NCBI GenBank assembly: GCA_031181345.1
Contig: JAPSLC010000002.1
Coordinates: forward strand, 1-64,000
DNA length: 64,000 nt
Origin: Cupriavidus sp.
GTDB lineage: Bacteria > Pseudomonadota > Gammaproteobacteria > Burkholderiales > Burkholderiaceae
Reading direction: 5' to 3'
Made by a program: the position numbers and the translations under genes. A model generated the notes under the pieces. It searched no databases. It was given only the letters and a program-made list of their open reading frames with translations, and had not been told where the DNA came from. This document shows, in pieces, positions 9,284 to 18,081 of this stretch (position 1 is the first letter of the stretch; each line of letters begins with the position of its first letter).

Positions 9284-10840
9284 ATGAAAAACTTGGGAAT
9301 AGGTGCGCGCCTTGGCATCGGCTTTGGCGTGGTATTGCTGCTGTCCACGCTGATGACCGGACTGGGCATCCTGCGGCTGCAGCAGGTTGCGGAACGCACG
9401 CATGACATGATGCAGCAGCCGCTGGCCAAGGAGCGGCTGGTCAGCGACTGGTATCGCTACATGCATACCAGCGTGCGCCGGACCACCGCGGTGGCCAAGA
9501 GCTCCGACCCGACGCTCGGCGCGTTCTTCGCCAACGAGACAAAGAACTCGGTCAAGGCGATCGCCGATCTGCGCGACAAGATCGAGCCGATGCTGAGCAC
9601 GGACGCCGAGAAGCAGGCGTTCCAGACCATCCTGCGCGTGCGCGACCCGTACAACGCCTCGCGCGACAAGATCACCAAGCTCAAGCAGGAAGGGCTGACC
9701 GACGAGGCGAACACCGTGCTGGAGAAGGAATTCGTGCCGGCCGGCGACGCTTACCTGGGCGAGATCCAGAAGCTGCTCGACATCCAGCGCGCCAGCATCG
9801 ACGCGACCGCGCGCGATATCAACGCGGTCTACCAGACCGCGCGCAACCGCCTGATCGGGCTGGGCGTGCTGGTGCTGGGCATCGGCATCGCTTTCGCGGT
9901 CTGGCTGACCCGCGGCATCACGCGTCCGCTGCATCGCGCTGTCCATATCGCACGCACCGTCGCCGCCGGTGACCTGAGCGCCCGCATCGACGTCGACAGC
10001 AAGGACGAGACCGGCCAGCTGCTGCAGGCGCTGGCCGAGATGAACGGCAATCTGCTGCGCATCGTCAACGAGGTTCGCCTCGGCACCGAGGCCATCGCCA
10101 CCGGCACCAGCCAGATCGCCGTGGGCAATACCGACCTGTCGCAGCGCACCGAGGAACAGGCTGCCTCGCTGCAAGAGACCGCCTCCAGCATGGAGCAGCT
10201 GACCAGCATCGTCCGCCAGAACGCCGACAACGCCAAGCAGGCCAGCCGCCTCGCGGTCGACGCCTCCGACATCGCCGTCAAGGGCGGCAATGTGGTCGGC
10301 CAGGTGGTCAACACCATGGACGAGATCCACGGCGCATCGAAGAAGGTCACCGACATCATCGCGGTAATCGAAAGCATCGCCTTCCAGACCAATATCCTGG
10401 CGCTGAACGCCGCGGTGGAAGCCGCGCGTGCCGGGGAACAGGGCCGCGGCTTCGCGGTAGTCGCCGGCGAGGTGCGCAGCCTCGCGCAGCGCAGCGCCAC
10501 CGCGGCCAAGGAGATCAAGTCGCTGATCGACGATTCGGCCGAGCGCGTCGAGAAGGGTTCGCAGCTGGTGTCGGAAGCCGGCCAGACCATGGAAGAGATC
10601 GTCGGCGCGGTCAAGCGCGTCACCGACATCATGGGCGAGATCAGCGCCGCGTCGGCCGAGCAGAGCGCGGGCATCGAGCAGGTGAACCAGGCCGTCACGC
10701 AGATGGACACCGTGACGCAGCAGAACGCCGCGCTGGTCGAGCAGGCCGCCGCCGCGGCCGGCTCGCTGGAGGAGCAGGCGCAGCGGTTGAAGCAGGCGGT
10801 GTCGACGTTCCGCCTCGGCGCGGCGCAATTGGCGGCGTAA
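9284..10840 (+). CDS. Methyl-accepting chemotaxis protein
   Basis: 518-residue class-I chemoreceptor: membrane helix 1 (about 9-29), a periplasmic four-helix-bundle ligand domain (about 30-187), membrane helix 2 (about 188-208), HAMP (about 209-262) and a long cytoplasmic signalling hairpin whose tip contains the conserved segment [20 protein letters not shown] (about 366-385). It lacks the C-terminal NWETF-type pentapeptide used to tether CheR/CheB in enterobacterial high-abundance receptors. Start at the ATG with GGTAGAAGA upstream. It is a lone receptor gene with a FliA-like promoter and its own terminator; ligand unknown. Confidence 0.95.
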   Translation: MKNLGIGARLGIGFGVVLLLSTLMTGLGILRLQQVAERTHDMMQQPLAKERLVSDWYRYMHTSVRRTTAVAKSSDPTLGAFFANETKNSVKAIADLRDKIEPMLSTDAEKQAFQTILRVRDPYNASRDKITKLKQEGLTDEANTVLEKEFVPAGDAYLGEIQKLLDIQRASIDATARDINAVYQTARNRLIGLGVLVLGIGIAFAVWLTRGITRPLHRAVHIARTVAAGDLSARIDVDSKDETGQLLQALAEMNGNLLRIVNEVRLGTEAIATGTSQIAVGNTDLSQRTEEQAASLQETASSMEQLTSIVRQNADNAKQASRLAVDASDIAVKGGNVVGQVVNTMDEIHGASKKVTDIIAVIESIAFQTNILALNAAVEAARAGEQGRGFAVVAGEVRSLAQRSATAAKEIKSLIDDSAERVEKGSQLVSEAGQTMEEIVGAVKRVTDIMGEISAASAEQSAGIEQVNQAVTQMDTVTQQNAALVEQAAAAAGSLEEQAQRLKQAVSTFRLGAAQLAA

Positions 10841-10861
10841 CGCGCCGGAAGGACCCATGAA

Positions 10862-10883
10862 ACGGGCCGCAAATGCGGCCCGT
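10862..10883 (+). terminator. Rho-independent terminator after the chemoreceptor
   Basis: A 9-base perfect stem ACGGGCCGC / GCGGCCCGT with an AAAT loop, followed by a T-rich stretch (CTTGCTTT), 22 bases after the stop codon. Confidence 0.75.
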
Positions 10884-11077
10884 CTTGCTTTGGCGCGCGC
10901 CCAAAGCGCCAATCCTTGTCAAAACTACCAGCCTCGCCAAAACGCCTTCGCGATGGCATCGGCTGCGGCGCCGTGGCGCGGATTGTGCGTGCCCGCGTGA
11001 CGCAGCCACCAACTTCTGGCTGCACAACGGGCCCACATTTCAGTACTTGGCAGCACATCGCAACCGGAGGACCAGCA

Positions 11078-11590
11078 ATGAGCATCTTTGGCGAAATCCT
11101 GAACAGGCTGCGCGGCAAGGCGCGACCCGAGCCGTCCACCCAGGCATCCACCCAGGCCCAGCAGCCGCAAACCGGTACTGCGGGACAGCCGCAGACCAGC
11201 GCTGCCGGTCAGACGCAGAGTGCAGCGCCACCGGCCACCGCACCGGTGACGGCGGGCGTCGGCGGCGGCAACACGACGTCCGGCGCGACGGTCGGCGGCA
11301 CCGCGACCGGGGCCGCGCAGGCGCCGCTGTCGGAGGTCGACGTGGAGAAGATCCTCGACGACCTTGCCCAGCAGAGCGGTCAGAAGCTGAACTGGCGCAC
11401 ATCGATCGTCGACACGATGAAGGCGCTGGGGCTGGACAGCAGCCTGGAGCATCGCAAGGAACTGGCGCGCGAGCTGCAATTCAACGGCGACATGAACGAC
11501 TCGGCCGCCATGAACACGTGGCTGCACAAGCGTGTGATGCAGGAACTGGCACGGAACGGCGGCAAGTTGCCGCCGGAATTGCGCGATTGA
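11078..11590 (+). CDS. DUF3597 family protein
   Basis: 170-residue protein starting MSIFGEILNRLRG, with a low-complexity Gln/Thr/Ala/Gly linker (about 20-85) and a compact C-terminal helical domain (about 88-170; EVDVEKILDDLA...LNWRTSIVDTMKALGLDSS) that matches the DUF3597 family. No signal peptide is visible. The ATG follows CCGGAGGACCAGCA, a good ribosome site. Function is unknown; the domain is sometimes seen near LysM or stress proteins, which does not define a role here. It is flanked by a terminator upstream and convergent genes downstream, so it is monocistronic. Confidence 0.8.
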   Translation: MSIFGEILNRLRGKARPEPSTQASTQAQQPQTGTAGQPQTSAAGQTQSAAPPATAPVTAGVGGGNTTSGATVGGTATGAAQAPLSEVDVEKILDDLAQQSGQKLNWRTSIVDTMKALGLDSSLEHRKELARELQFNGDMNDSAAMNTWLHKRVMQELARNGGKLPPELRD

Positions 11591-11641
11591 AGGCGTGTCG
11601 CGATCGACGGGCAGAAGGGCCGCTCCGTCGGCCCATACGAC

Positions 11642-13120
11642 CTACGGCCAGCGCGTGTCCGGATCGAGCGGATAGACCGGCCGCGCCACGCGCTGGAACG
11701 GGAAGCGCTCGTAGCGCGAGCTGGTCACGCCCTCGCCGTCGCACTCCACCACGGCGCGCGCGATCGGCACGAACACCGGCCGGCAGTACATGCGCGACTT
11801 GAGCAGCAGGAAACGCGCGCGATGCGGGTCCACGCCGATATGCGTGAAGATGCCGAGGTCCCAATGCTCCTGCGGCGTTTCGACGATCACGATCTGCGCC
11901 GCGCCGATATCGAGCAGGGCGCTGCGCCCCATGCGGATGCGCTGGCCGGTATAGGTGGGACCGCTGATCACGTACTCGCCATCGCCGAGCGCGACGACCT
12001 TGCCGGTCAGCGGCTTCGATTGCGGATAGACGCCAAGCTGGGTCAGGGCCACCTTGTCGCCGATCGGCAGCGTCACCGTGGCGCCGACCCCGGCCGCGAC
12101 CAGCGCGGCCACCGCCTCCGGATCGCATACCGGCCCGACCGCGATGCCGGTCAGGCCCTGCGCCAGCGCTTCGTGCAGCACGGCCATATTGTCGCAAGTG
12201 CCGCCGGACATGCAGTTGTCGCCGTGGTCGAGCAACAGCACCGGGCCCTCGCCCGGCGCGCTAGCGAGTTCAGCGGCGTGCGCGATCGACTGCGCCAGCG
12301 GCTCGCTGCGATAGACGAAGCCGGCGCGATCATCCCAGATCTGTTGGGCAATGCGCTGTGCGTCCGCATCGGCCGCCGCTGCGTCACCGTCGCCGACGAC
12401 GATCACGCTCAGGCATGGTGCCGCGATATCGGCCAGGCCGAAACCAGCCAGCACCGACACCGCCAGCATGCCTTCCGCCTCCGCCTGCTTTGCCAGCGCC
12501 ACCGCCCGCTGCATCGCGCCCTGATCGGTGCGGCTGCACAGCGTATGCGTCAGCAGCGGCAAGCGCCGCCAGGCCACCACCGGCCTGGTGCGACCGGCGA
12601 TCTGGTCCAGCAGCAGCCGGCCCGCATGCTCGCCGGTCTCGTACATGTCGACGTGCGGATAGGTCTTGAAGCTGACCGCCACGTCGACGTGGTCGATCAG
12701 CTTCTGCGTGATATTGCCGTGCAGGTCCAGCGCGACCGCGATCGGCGCGTCGGGCAGCACCGCGCGCAGGCGCTCGAGCAGGTCGCCCTCGCCGTCGTCG
12801 CTGTTCTCCGCCACCATCGCGCCGTGCAGGTCCAGCATCACCGCATCGCAGCCCGGCGCGGCGGCGACGATCGCGTCGCACAGCGCGGTATAGGCCTGCG
12901 CTGCGACGCGGCCGCTGGGATTGGCGCCCGCGATCACCGGCACCACGATCTCGGCGCCCGCTGCTTCGGCCAGTTCGATGAAGGCGCCGGCTGCGGTGCG
13001 CGTGCCGCGCGCGGCCCGATAGCCGTCCTGGCCATAACGCGGGTCGAACGACGCCAGCGGCGTGGGCACCGGCGAGAAGGTATTGGTCTCGTGATTGAGG
13101 CGGGCGATCAGGATTTTCAT
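11642..13120 (-). CDS. M81 family metallopeptidase (MlrC/microcystinase C-like)
   Basis: 492-residue cytosolic protein matching the MlrC family: N-terminal domain opening MKILIARLNHETNTFSP with the metal-binding His/Glu, a central region with DLHGAMV and DLHGN motifs and a C-terminal domain with LLLDHGDNCMSGG. MlrC is known from the last step of microcystin breakdown, but most family members sit in peptide or amide catabolic operons. The ATG at 13120 was chosen because it gives the family N-terminus. It is the last gene of the liv-M20-M81 unit, 61 bases after the M20 gene, suggesting that it cleaves a product of the M20 enzyme or an imported peptide-like compound. Confidence 0.9.
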   Translation of the reverse strand: MKILIARLNHETNTFSPVPTPLASFDPRYGQDGYRAARGTRTAAGAFIELAEAAGAEIVVPVIAGANPSGRVAAQAYTALCDAIVAAAPGCDAVMLDLHGAMVAENSDDGEGDLLERLRAVLPDAPIAVALDLHGNITQKLIDHVDVAVSFKTYPHVDMYETGEHAGRLLLDQIAGRTRPVVAWRRLPLLTHTLCSRTDQGAMQRAVALAKQAEAEGMLAVSVLAGFGLADIAAPCLSVIVVGDGDAAAADADAQRIAQQIWDDRAGFVYRSEPLAQSIAHAAELASAPGEGPVLLLDHGDNCMSGGTCDNMAVLHEALAQGLTGIAVGPVCDPEAVAALVAAGVGATVTLPIGDKVALTQLGVYPQSKPLTGKVVALGDGEYVISGPTYTGQRIRMGRSALLDIGAAQIVIVETPQEHWDLGIFTHIGVDPHRARFLLLKSRMYCRPVFVPIARAVVECDGEGVTSSRYERFPFQRVARPVYPLDPDTRWP

Positions 13121-13181
13121 CGCGTGGGTCCGGTCGGTGCGGTGTGGGTCGGAGGCCATTGGTAGCAGCGTGGGCGGAGCG

Positions 13182-14498
13182 TCAGCCCCGGCGCGCGGCG
13201 TCGAGCATCGCGTGCAGCAGCACGTTGGCGCCCGCTTCCAGATGCTCGGGACGCGCGTCCTCGATCTCGTTATGGCTGATGCCGTCCTTGCAGGGCACGA
13301 AGATCATCGCGGTCGGCGCGACGCGGGCCAGATACACGGCGTCGTGTCCGGCGCCGCTGACCACCTCCATCGCCGACAGCCCGAGTTGCGCCGCGCCGTC
13401 GCGCACTGCCTGCACCAGGCGCGGCTCGAAAGGCTGCGGCGGGAAGTAGACCACCTGCCTGACGTCGATGTCGATGCCCGAGCGTTCGGACAGCGCGGTG
13501 CAGGCCCGATGCAGGGCGGCGTCCATCGCGGACAGCACGGTGTCGTCGGCCGCGCGCAGGTCCACCGTCATCGTCACGCGGCCCGGAATCACGTTGCGCG
13601 AGTCGGGATGGACCGACAGGCAGCCGACCGTGCCCCGCCCGTGCGGAGGGTGGTCCAGCGCGATGCGATTGACGATGCCGACCAGTTCGGACGCGGCCAG
13701 CAGCGCGTCGCGCCGCAGCGCCATCGGCGTCGGCCCGGCGTGCGCCTCCATGCCGGTCAGCACCACGTCGTACCAGCGTTGTCCGAGCGCGCCGGTGACC
13801 ACGCCGATCACGGTGTCGTTCGCCTCCAGCACCGGCCCCTGTTCGATATGGGCCTCGAAATAGGCGCCGACGGCGCGGCCGCCGACCGGCTCGGCGCCGG
13901 CATAACCGATTTCGCGCAGCGCATCGCCGACGTGGACGCCATCGCGGTCCGTCTGCGCCAGCACATGGTCGAGCGCGAACTCGCCGATGAAGGCGCCCGA
14001 GCCCATCATGACCGGCACGAAGCGCGAGCCTTCCTCATTGGTCCACACCGCGACCTCGAGCGGCGCGTCGGTGACGATGCCGGCGTCGGCCAGCGTGCGC
14101 AACACCTCCAGCCCGGCCAGCACGCCGTAGTTGCCGTCGAACTTGCCGCCGGTGGGCTGCGTGTCGATATGGCTGCCGGTCATCACGGGCGGCAGCGTGT
14201 CGTCGCGGCCGGGCCGGCGCGCGAAGATATTGCCGATCGCATCGACGCGGATCGAGCAGCCGATCGCCTCGGCCTCGGCGACGAAGAAATCGCGGCCCTG
14301 CCGGTCAAGGTCCGTCAATGCCAGCCGGCAGACGCCGCCCTTGGGGGTCGCACCGATCTGCGCGAGGCGCATCAGCGCGTCCCACAGCCGGGCGCCGTCG
14401 ATGCGCAGCCCCGCGGTGCCGGCCTGCGCGATGCCCGCCTGCGTGTTGCTGGCCTGCGTGTTGCCGGCCTGTGTGTTGGTGGTGGTGTCTTCTGCCAT
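13182..14498 (-). CDS. Zn-dependent M20 amidohydrolase (N-carbamoyl-amino-acid hydrolase/allantoate amidohydrolase type)
   Basis: 438-residue hydrolase of the HyuC/AllC family. Metal ligands and signatures are seen in GSHIDTQPTGGKFDGNYGV, TNEEGSRF and EAHIEQGPVLE; the dimerisation lid follows and the C-terminal metal His lies in DGISHNEIEDARPEHL. Such enzymes hydrolyse N-carbamoyl amino acids, allantoate or related ureido and amide compounds. The N-terminus carries a short repeated stretch (NTQAG units) coded by a 15-base tandem repeat. The ATG at 14498 was chosen; an in-frame GTG at 14531 directly after the livF stop is possible. Same unit as livKHMGF, which probably imports its substrate. 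Confidence 0.88.
   Translation of the reverse strand: MAEDTTTNTQAGNTQASNTQAGIAQAGTAGLRIDGARLWDALMRLAQIGATPKGGVCRLALTDLDRQGRDFFVAEAEAIGCSIRVDAIGNIFARRPGRDDTLPPVMTGSHIDTQPTGGKFDGNYGVLAGLEVLRTLADAGIVTDAPLEVAVWTNEEGSRFVPVMMGSGAFIGEFALDHVLAQTDRDGVHVGDALREIGYAGAEPVGGRAVGAYFEAHIEQGPVLEANDTVIGVVTGALGQRWYDVVLTGMEAHAGPTPMALRRDALLAASELVGIVNRIALDHPPHGRGTVGCLSVHPDSRNVIPGRVTMTVDLRAADDTVLSAMDAALHRACTALSERSGIDIDVRQVVYFPPQPFEPRLVQAVRDGAAQLGLSAMEVVSGAGHDAVYLARVAPTAMIFVPCKDGISHNEIEDARPEHLEAGANVLLHAMLDAARRG
14422..14481. repeat. 4 x 15-bp tandem repeat inside the M20 gene
   Basis: Four imperfect 15-base units beginning GCCTGCGTGTTGC, in frame near the N-terminus of the M20 hydrolase, encode repeated (N/I)(T/A)QA(G/S) residues. 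Length polymorphism would change only a linker. Confidence 0.8.
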
Positions 14499-14531
14499 GT
14501 CCGTCGACTCGCGTCCGCTACGTCGTTCCAC

Positions 14532-15239
14532 TCAGGCCGCCAGGCCGACGCCGAGGTAGCGGTCCTTGACCGCCTCGTCGGCGATGAATTGCGCATTGGT
14601 TCCGGTATAGACCACCGCGCCCTGCTCGATGATCACGTGTCGGTCTGCCAGTTGCGTGCAGACCTCCAGGTTCTGTTCCACCAGCAGGATCGGCACGCCG
14701 GCCGCGCGGATCGCCTTCAACTGCGCGACGATCTCCTCGACGATCACCGGCGCCAGCCCTTCCACCGGCTCGTCCAGCATCAGCAGACGCGGATGATTCA
14801 TCAGCGCGCGGGCAATCGCCAGCATCTGCTGCTCGCCGCCGGAGAGATTCGCGCCGCTGTTGCGGCGGCGCTCGCGCAGGCGCGGGAAGATCTGGTACAC
14901 GTCGTCGAGTTGCCACGGCGAATCGCGCCGGGCGCCGAGCTTCAGGTTCTCCTCGACGGTCAGCAGCTTGAAGATGCCGCGATGCTCGGGAACGAAGCAC
15001 AGCCCCTGCGCGGCGATGCGATGCGGCGGCATCCCGGCAATCTCGTTGCCGCGAAACAGCACGCGCCCGCCGCGCGGCGGCACCACGCCGGCGATCGCCT
15101 TCAGCGTGGTCGACTTGCCGGCGCCGTTGCGCCCGAGCAGCGTGACCAGTTCGCCCTCGCGCACCGTCAGCGACACGCCCTGCAGCACGTGGCTCTTGCC
15201 GTAATAGCCGTGGATCGCTTGCACATCGAGCATCGTCAT
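14532..15239 (-). CDS. livF: Branched-chain-type amino acid ABC transporter ATP-binding protein
   Basis: 235-residue ATPase of the LivF type. Walker A GRNGAGKST, signature LSGGEQQML, Walker B LLMLDEP and the switch His region (VEQN) are complete. Start codon overlaps the livG stop as ATGA, so it is translationally coupled. It works with LivG on the cytoplasmic face of LivHM to drive import of a LivK-bound ligand. In HAAT-type systems the ligand may be amino acids, amides, urea or aromatic acids; the linked M20 and M81 genes point to an amide- or peptide-like solute (inference). Confidence 0.92.
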   Translation of the reverse strand: MTMLDVQAIHGYYGKSHVLQGVSLTVREGELVTLLGRNGAGKSTTLKAIAGVVPPRGGRVLFRGNEIAGMPPHRIAAQGLCFVPEHRGIFKLLTVEENLKLGARRDSPWQLDDVYQIFPRLRERRRNSGANLSGGEQQMLAIARALMNHPRLLMLDEPVEGLAPVIVEEIVAQLKAIRAAGVPILLVEQNLEVCTQLADRHVIIEQGAVVYTGTNAQFIADEAVKDRYLGVGLAA

Positions 15240-16003
15240 CGCTGGCCTCCGGTGATCATGTTGCCGAGATAGGCGGCCCGCACGCGCGGATCGCCGCGCA
15301 CGCTGTCGGGCGGGCCTTCCATCAGCACCTTGCCCTGCTGCATCACGGTGATGGTGTCGGAGATGTCCATCACGATGTCCATGTTGTGCTCGATCAGCAC
15401 GACGGTATGGTCCTCGGCCAGTCCGCGGATCAGCCGCTTCATCGCGCCGAGATCGTCCACGCCCATGCCGGAGGTCGGCTCGTCGAGGAAGATCGCGCGC
15501 GGCCGGGCGGCGAGCGCCATGCCGACTTCGAGCCGGCGCTGCTGGCCGTGCGACAGCGCACCGGCCACGGCATCGGCGACGCGGGTCAGCTCCAGCCGCT
15601 CCAGCACCCGCTCGACGGTGTCCGTACAAGCCAGCTCGCCGACCGGGCGGCGCCAGCAGTTCATCGCACGCCGCGGCTGCGTGCCGAGCGCGGCCAGCCG
15701 CAGGTTCTCGCGCACCGGCAGGCTGGGAAACAGGCTGGTGACCTGGAACGAGCGCGCGATGCCGCGCTGCACACGCTGGTAGTCGGTCTCGCCGGTCACG
15801 TCGTGACCATCGAAGACGATGCGCCCGCTGGTCACGTTGCGCGTGCCGGTCAGCATATGGAACAGCGTGGTCTTGCCGGCGCCGTTCGGCCCGATCACCG
15901 AATGCACCGTGCCCGGCATCACGCGCAAATCCACGCCACCGAGCGCCATGAACTTGCCGTACTGCTTGACCACGCCAGTGGCCTCCAGGATCGGGGCGGT
16001 CAT
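15236..16003 (-). CDS. livG: Branched-chain-type amino acid ABC transporter ATP-binding protein
   Basis: 255-residue ATPase of the LivG type, with Walker A GPNGAGKTT, signature LSHGQQRRLEVGMALA, Walker B AIFLDEPTSG and switch His in IEHNMD. The C-terminal ~25 residues (AYLGNMI) are typical of LivG. It overlaps livM upstream and livF downstream by ATGA junctions. The signature SHGQ instead of SGGQ is normal in LivG. Confidence 0.93.
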   Translation of the reverse strand: MTAPILEATGVVKQYGKFMALGGVDLRVMPGTVHSVIGPNGAGKTTLFHMLTGTRNVTSGRIVFDGHDVTGETDYQRVQRGIARSFQVTSLFPSLPVRENLRLAALGTQPRRAMNCWRRPVGELACTDTVERVLERLELTRVADAVAGALSHGQQRRLEVGMALAARPRAIFLDEPTSGMGVDDLGAMKRLIRGLAEDHTVVLIEHNMDIVMDISDTITVMQQGKVLMEGPPDSVRGDPRVRAAYLGNMITGGQR

Positions 16004-17028
16004 GCGCGCTCCTCCCGCGTGGTGACGACTTCCGCGGCGGCTTCCGCGGCGGCTTCCGTGTCGGGGCCGATCGCGGCCGGCTCGCGGCGGATGCCGCGCA
16101 GCCGCAGCCAGATCGTCGTGCCCAGGCCCCACAGGCCGCGCTGCATGAACAGGCTGACGGCGATCAGCAGGAAGCCGAGCAGCATCAGCCAGCGCGGCCA
16201 CAGCGTCGACAGCCAGTCGGCCAGCAGCACATAGAACGCCGCGCCCAGCACCGAGGCGAACACGTTCGCCGTGCCGCCGATCACCGTCATGATCAGGATC
16301 ATCTCGCTGACGTGGTAGTCGATATTGGCCAGCGGGGCGATGCCGGTCAGCATCGCGTGCAGGCCGCCGGCCAGCCCCGTCACCGCCCCCGAAATCACGA
16401 AGGCCAGCAGCTTGAACGCCTTGATGTTGTAGCCAACCGCCAGCGCGCGCTCCTCGTTGTCGCGGATTGCCTGCAGCGTGCGGCCGAACACCGAATCGGT
16501 AACGCGCAGCACCAGGAAGAACACCACCAGGAACAGCACCGCGACGAAACCGTAGAACTGCCATGGCGAGGCCAGCGAGACCAGTTCGCGCCCGGCGATC
16601 GACAGCGCGGGCCGCGGGATGTCGAGCAGGCCGTTGTCGCCGCCAGTCAGCGACGGCACCGAATAGGCCAGGAAATAGAACATCTGCGAGAACGCCAGCG
16701 TCAGCATCACGAAGTAGGTGCCGCGCTGCCGGATCGAAAACCAGCCGACCAGCGCCGCCGCAACCGCGCCGATGGCGATCGCCAGCGCGAGCGACAGCGG
16801 CACCGGCAGCGCGATGCGGGTCAGCGCCAGCCCCAGCGAATAGCTGCCCAGGCCGAAGAAGATCCCCTGGCCGAACGACAGCAGGCCGGTATAGCCGAGC
16901 AGCAGATTGCAGGCCATCACCGCCATCGCGTAGATCAGCACCTCGGTCGCCAGCGTGCCGGAGCGCAGCGTCAGCGGCAGCAGCAGCGTGACGGCCAGCG
17001 CGAGCCACCAGAATCGATACGCCATCAT
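16000..17028 (-). CDS. livM: Branched-chain-type amino acid ABC transporter permease
   Basis: 342-residue inner-membrane permease with about nine or ten helices and the LivM core (GYTGLLSFGQGIFFGLGSYS near residue 45-65; the EAA-like loop AIRDNEERALAVGYNIKAFK). The C-terminus has a hydrophilic Ala/Glu-rich tail. Two adjacent ATGs (17028 and 17025) exist; the first forms an ATGA overlap with livH, whereas the second sits at a better distance from the GGGAGG ribosome site. Confidence 0.93.
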   Translation of the reverse strand: MMAYRFWWLALAVTLLLPLTLRSGTLATEVLIYAMAVMACNLLLGYTGLLSFGQGIFFGLGSYSLGLALTRIALPVPLSLALAIAIGAVAAALVGWFSIRQRGTYFVMLTLAFSQMFYFLAYSVPSLTGGDNGLLDIPRPALSIAGRELVSLASPWQFYGFVAVLFLVVFFLVLRVTDSVFGRTLQAIRDNEERALAVGYNIKAFKLLAFVISGAVTGLAGGLHAMLTGIAPLANIDYHVSEMILIMTVIGGTANVFASVLGAAFYVLLADWLSTLWPRWLMLLGFLLIAVSLFMQRGLWGLGTTIWLRLRGIRREPAAIGPDTEAAAEAAAEVVTTREERA

Positions 17029-17882
17029 CCCCTCCCAAGCAGGCCGTGCGGCCGCAGCAGCAGCACCGCGGCCATCGCGACATAGATCATCAGCCGCGCG
17101 CCCTCGGGCCACAGCGTGCTCATCAGGCTTTGCACCACGCCGACCAGCAGGCCGCCGATCAGCGCGCCGGTGAAGCTGCCCATGCCGCCGACCACCACGA
17201 CGATAAAGGCGACGCCCAGCGCTTCGACGCCCATGAACGGTTCGGCGCCGCGGATCGGCGCGGCCAGCACGCCGGCGATCGCGGCCGTGGCCGCGCCGAG
17301 CGCGAACATCAGGCTGAACAACCGGAACACGTTGATGCCGAGCAGCGACACCATCTCGGTCGATTCGCTGCCGGCGCGCACCGCGCTCCCGAGCCGCGTG
17401 CCCTCCAGCAGCCACCACAGCGCCACCGCGAGCAGCGCGGTGAAGGCGATCACGAACAGCCGGTACTTCGGGTAGATGAAGTCGCCCCACATCACCACGC
17501 CCTGCAGCGCGTCGGGCGGCGGCACGTCGACGCCGAGCGGACCCCAGCCGACGATGATCAGCTCCTGCACGGCGAGCGCCAGCCCGACCGTCACCAGGAT
17601 GTGGAATTCATGGGGCTGGGCGTAGACGTGGCGCAGCATCACGCGCTCGATCAGCCAGGCGAGCGCGCCGATCACCAGCGGCGCCAGCACCAGCGCGGCC
17701 CAGAAGTTCATGCCCAGCTGCAGCGCCTGGAAGCACAGATAGGCGCCGAGCGCATAGAAGGCGCCGTGCGCGAAATTGACGAAGCGCAGCAGGCCGAAGA
17801 CGATCGACAGGCCGACGGCCAGCAGGAAATACAGCATGCCGATACCGATGCCGTTGATGACCTGCAACAGGTAGACGTTCAT
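17025..17882 (-). CDS. livH: Branched-chain-type amino acid ABC transporter permease
   Basis: 285-residue inner-membrane permease with about eight helices and the LivH signature near the N-terminus (GLSIVFGLLRFVNFAHGAFYALGAY, quoted in part) and a conserved cytoplasmic loop (GSAVRAGSESTEMVSLLGIN). First of four tightly overlapping liv genes; a 199-base gap with hairpin repeats separates it from livK. Confidence 0.93.
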   Translation of the reverse strand: MNVYLLQVINGIGIGMLYFLLAVGLSIVFGLLRFVNFAHGAFYALGAYLCFQALQLGMNFWAALVLAPLVIGALAWLIERVMLRHVYAQPHEFHILVTVGLALAVQELIIVGWGPLGVDVPPPDALQGVVMWGDFIYPKYRLFVIAFTALLAVALWWLLEGTRLGSAVRAGSESTEMVSLLGINVFRLFSLMFALGAATAAIAGVLAAPIRGAEPFMGVEALGVAFIVVVVGGMGSFTGALIGGLLVGVVQSLMSTLWPEGARLMIYVAMAAVLLLRPHGLLGRG

Positions 17883-17949
17883 GAAGCGCTTTTCGCTTTT
17901 GCTGTCGCGTTGGATAGCGCCCTCTGACCACTGAAAGGCGCAACGTTCT

Positions 17950-18062
17950 CCCTCTCCCCCTCAGGGGGAGAGGGTTGGGGAGAGGGGTGGTTGCGAAGCG
18001 CGGTAGTCCTGCAATCGCCCCTTGCCCTCTCCCCCGCCCCTCTCCCGCAAGCGGGAGAGGGG
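17950..18062. repeat. Two CCCTCTCCC-type hairpins between livK and livH
   Basis: First hairpin: CCCTCTCCCCC (17950-17960) pairs with GGGGGAGAGGG (17964-17974) around TCA. Second: CCCCTCTCCCGC (18037-18048) pairs with GCGGGAGAGGGG (18051-18062). The same sequence family recurs at 46080-46185. The hairpins may stabilise or attenuate the transcript so that the binding protein is made in excess over the permease. Confidence 0.85.
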
Positions 18063-18081
18063 AGAAGACCGGCAGGGTCGC

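Noticed and set aside
13095..15272. Very long plus-strand open frame opposite the M20 and livF genes
   Set aside because: It is a mirror of GC-rich coding on the minus strand: the translation is full of Arg, His, Ala and Gln with no domain, and the opposite genes are clear.
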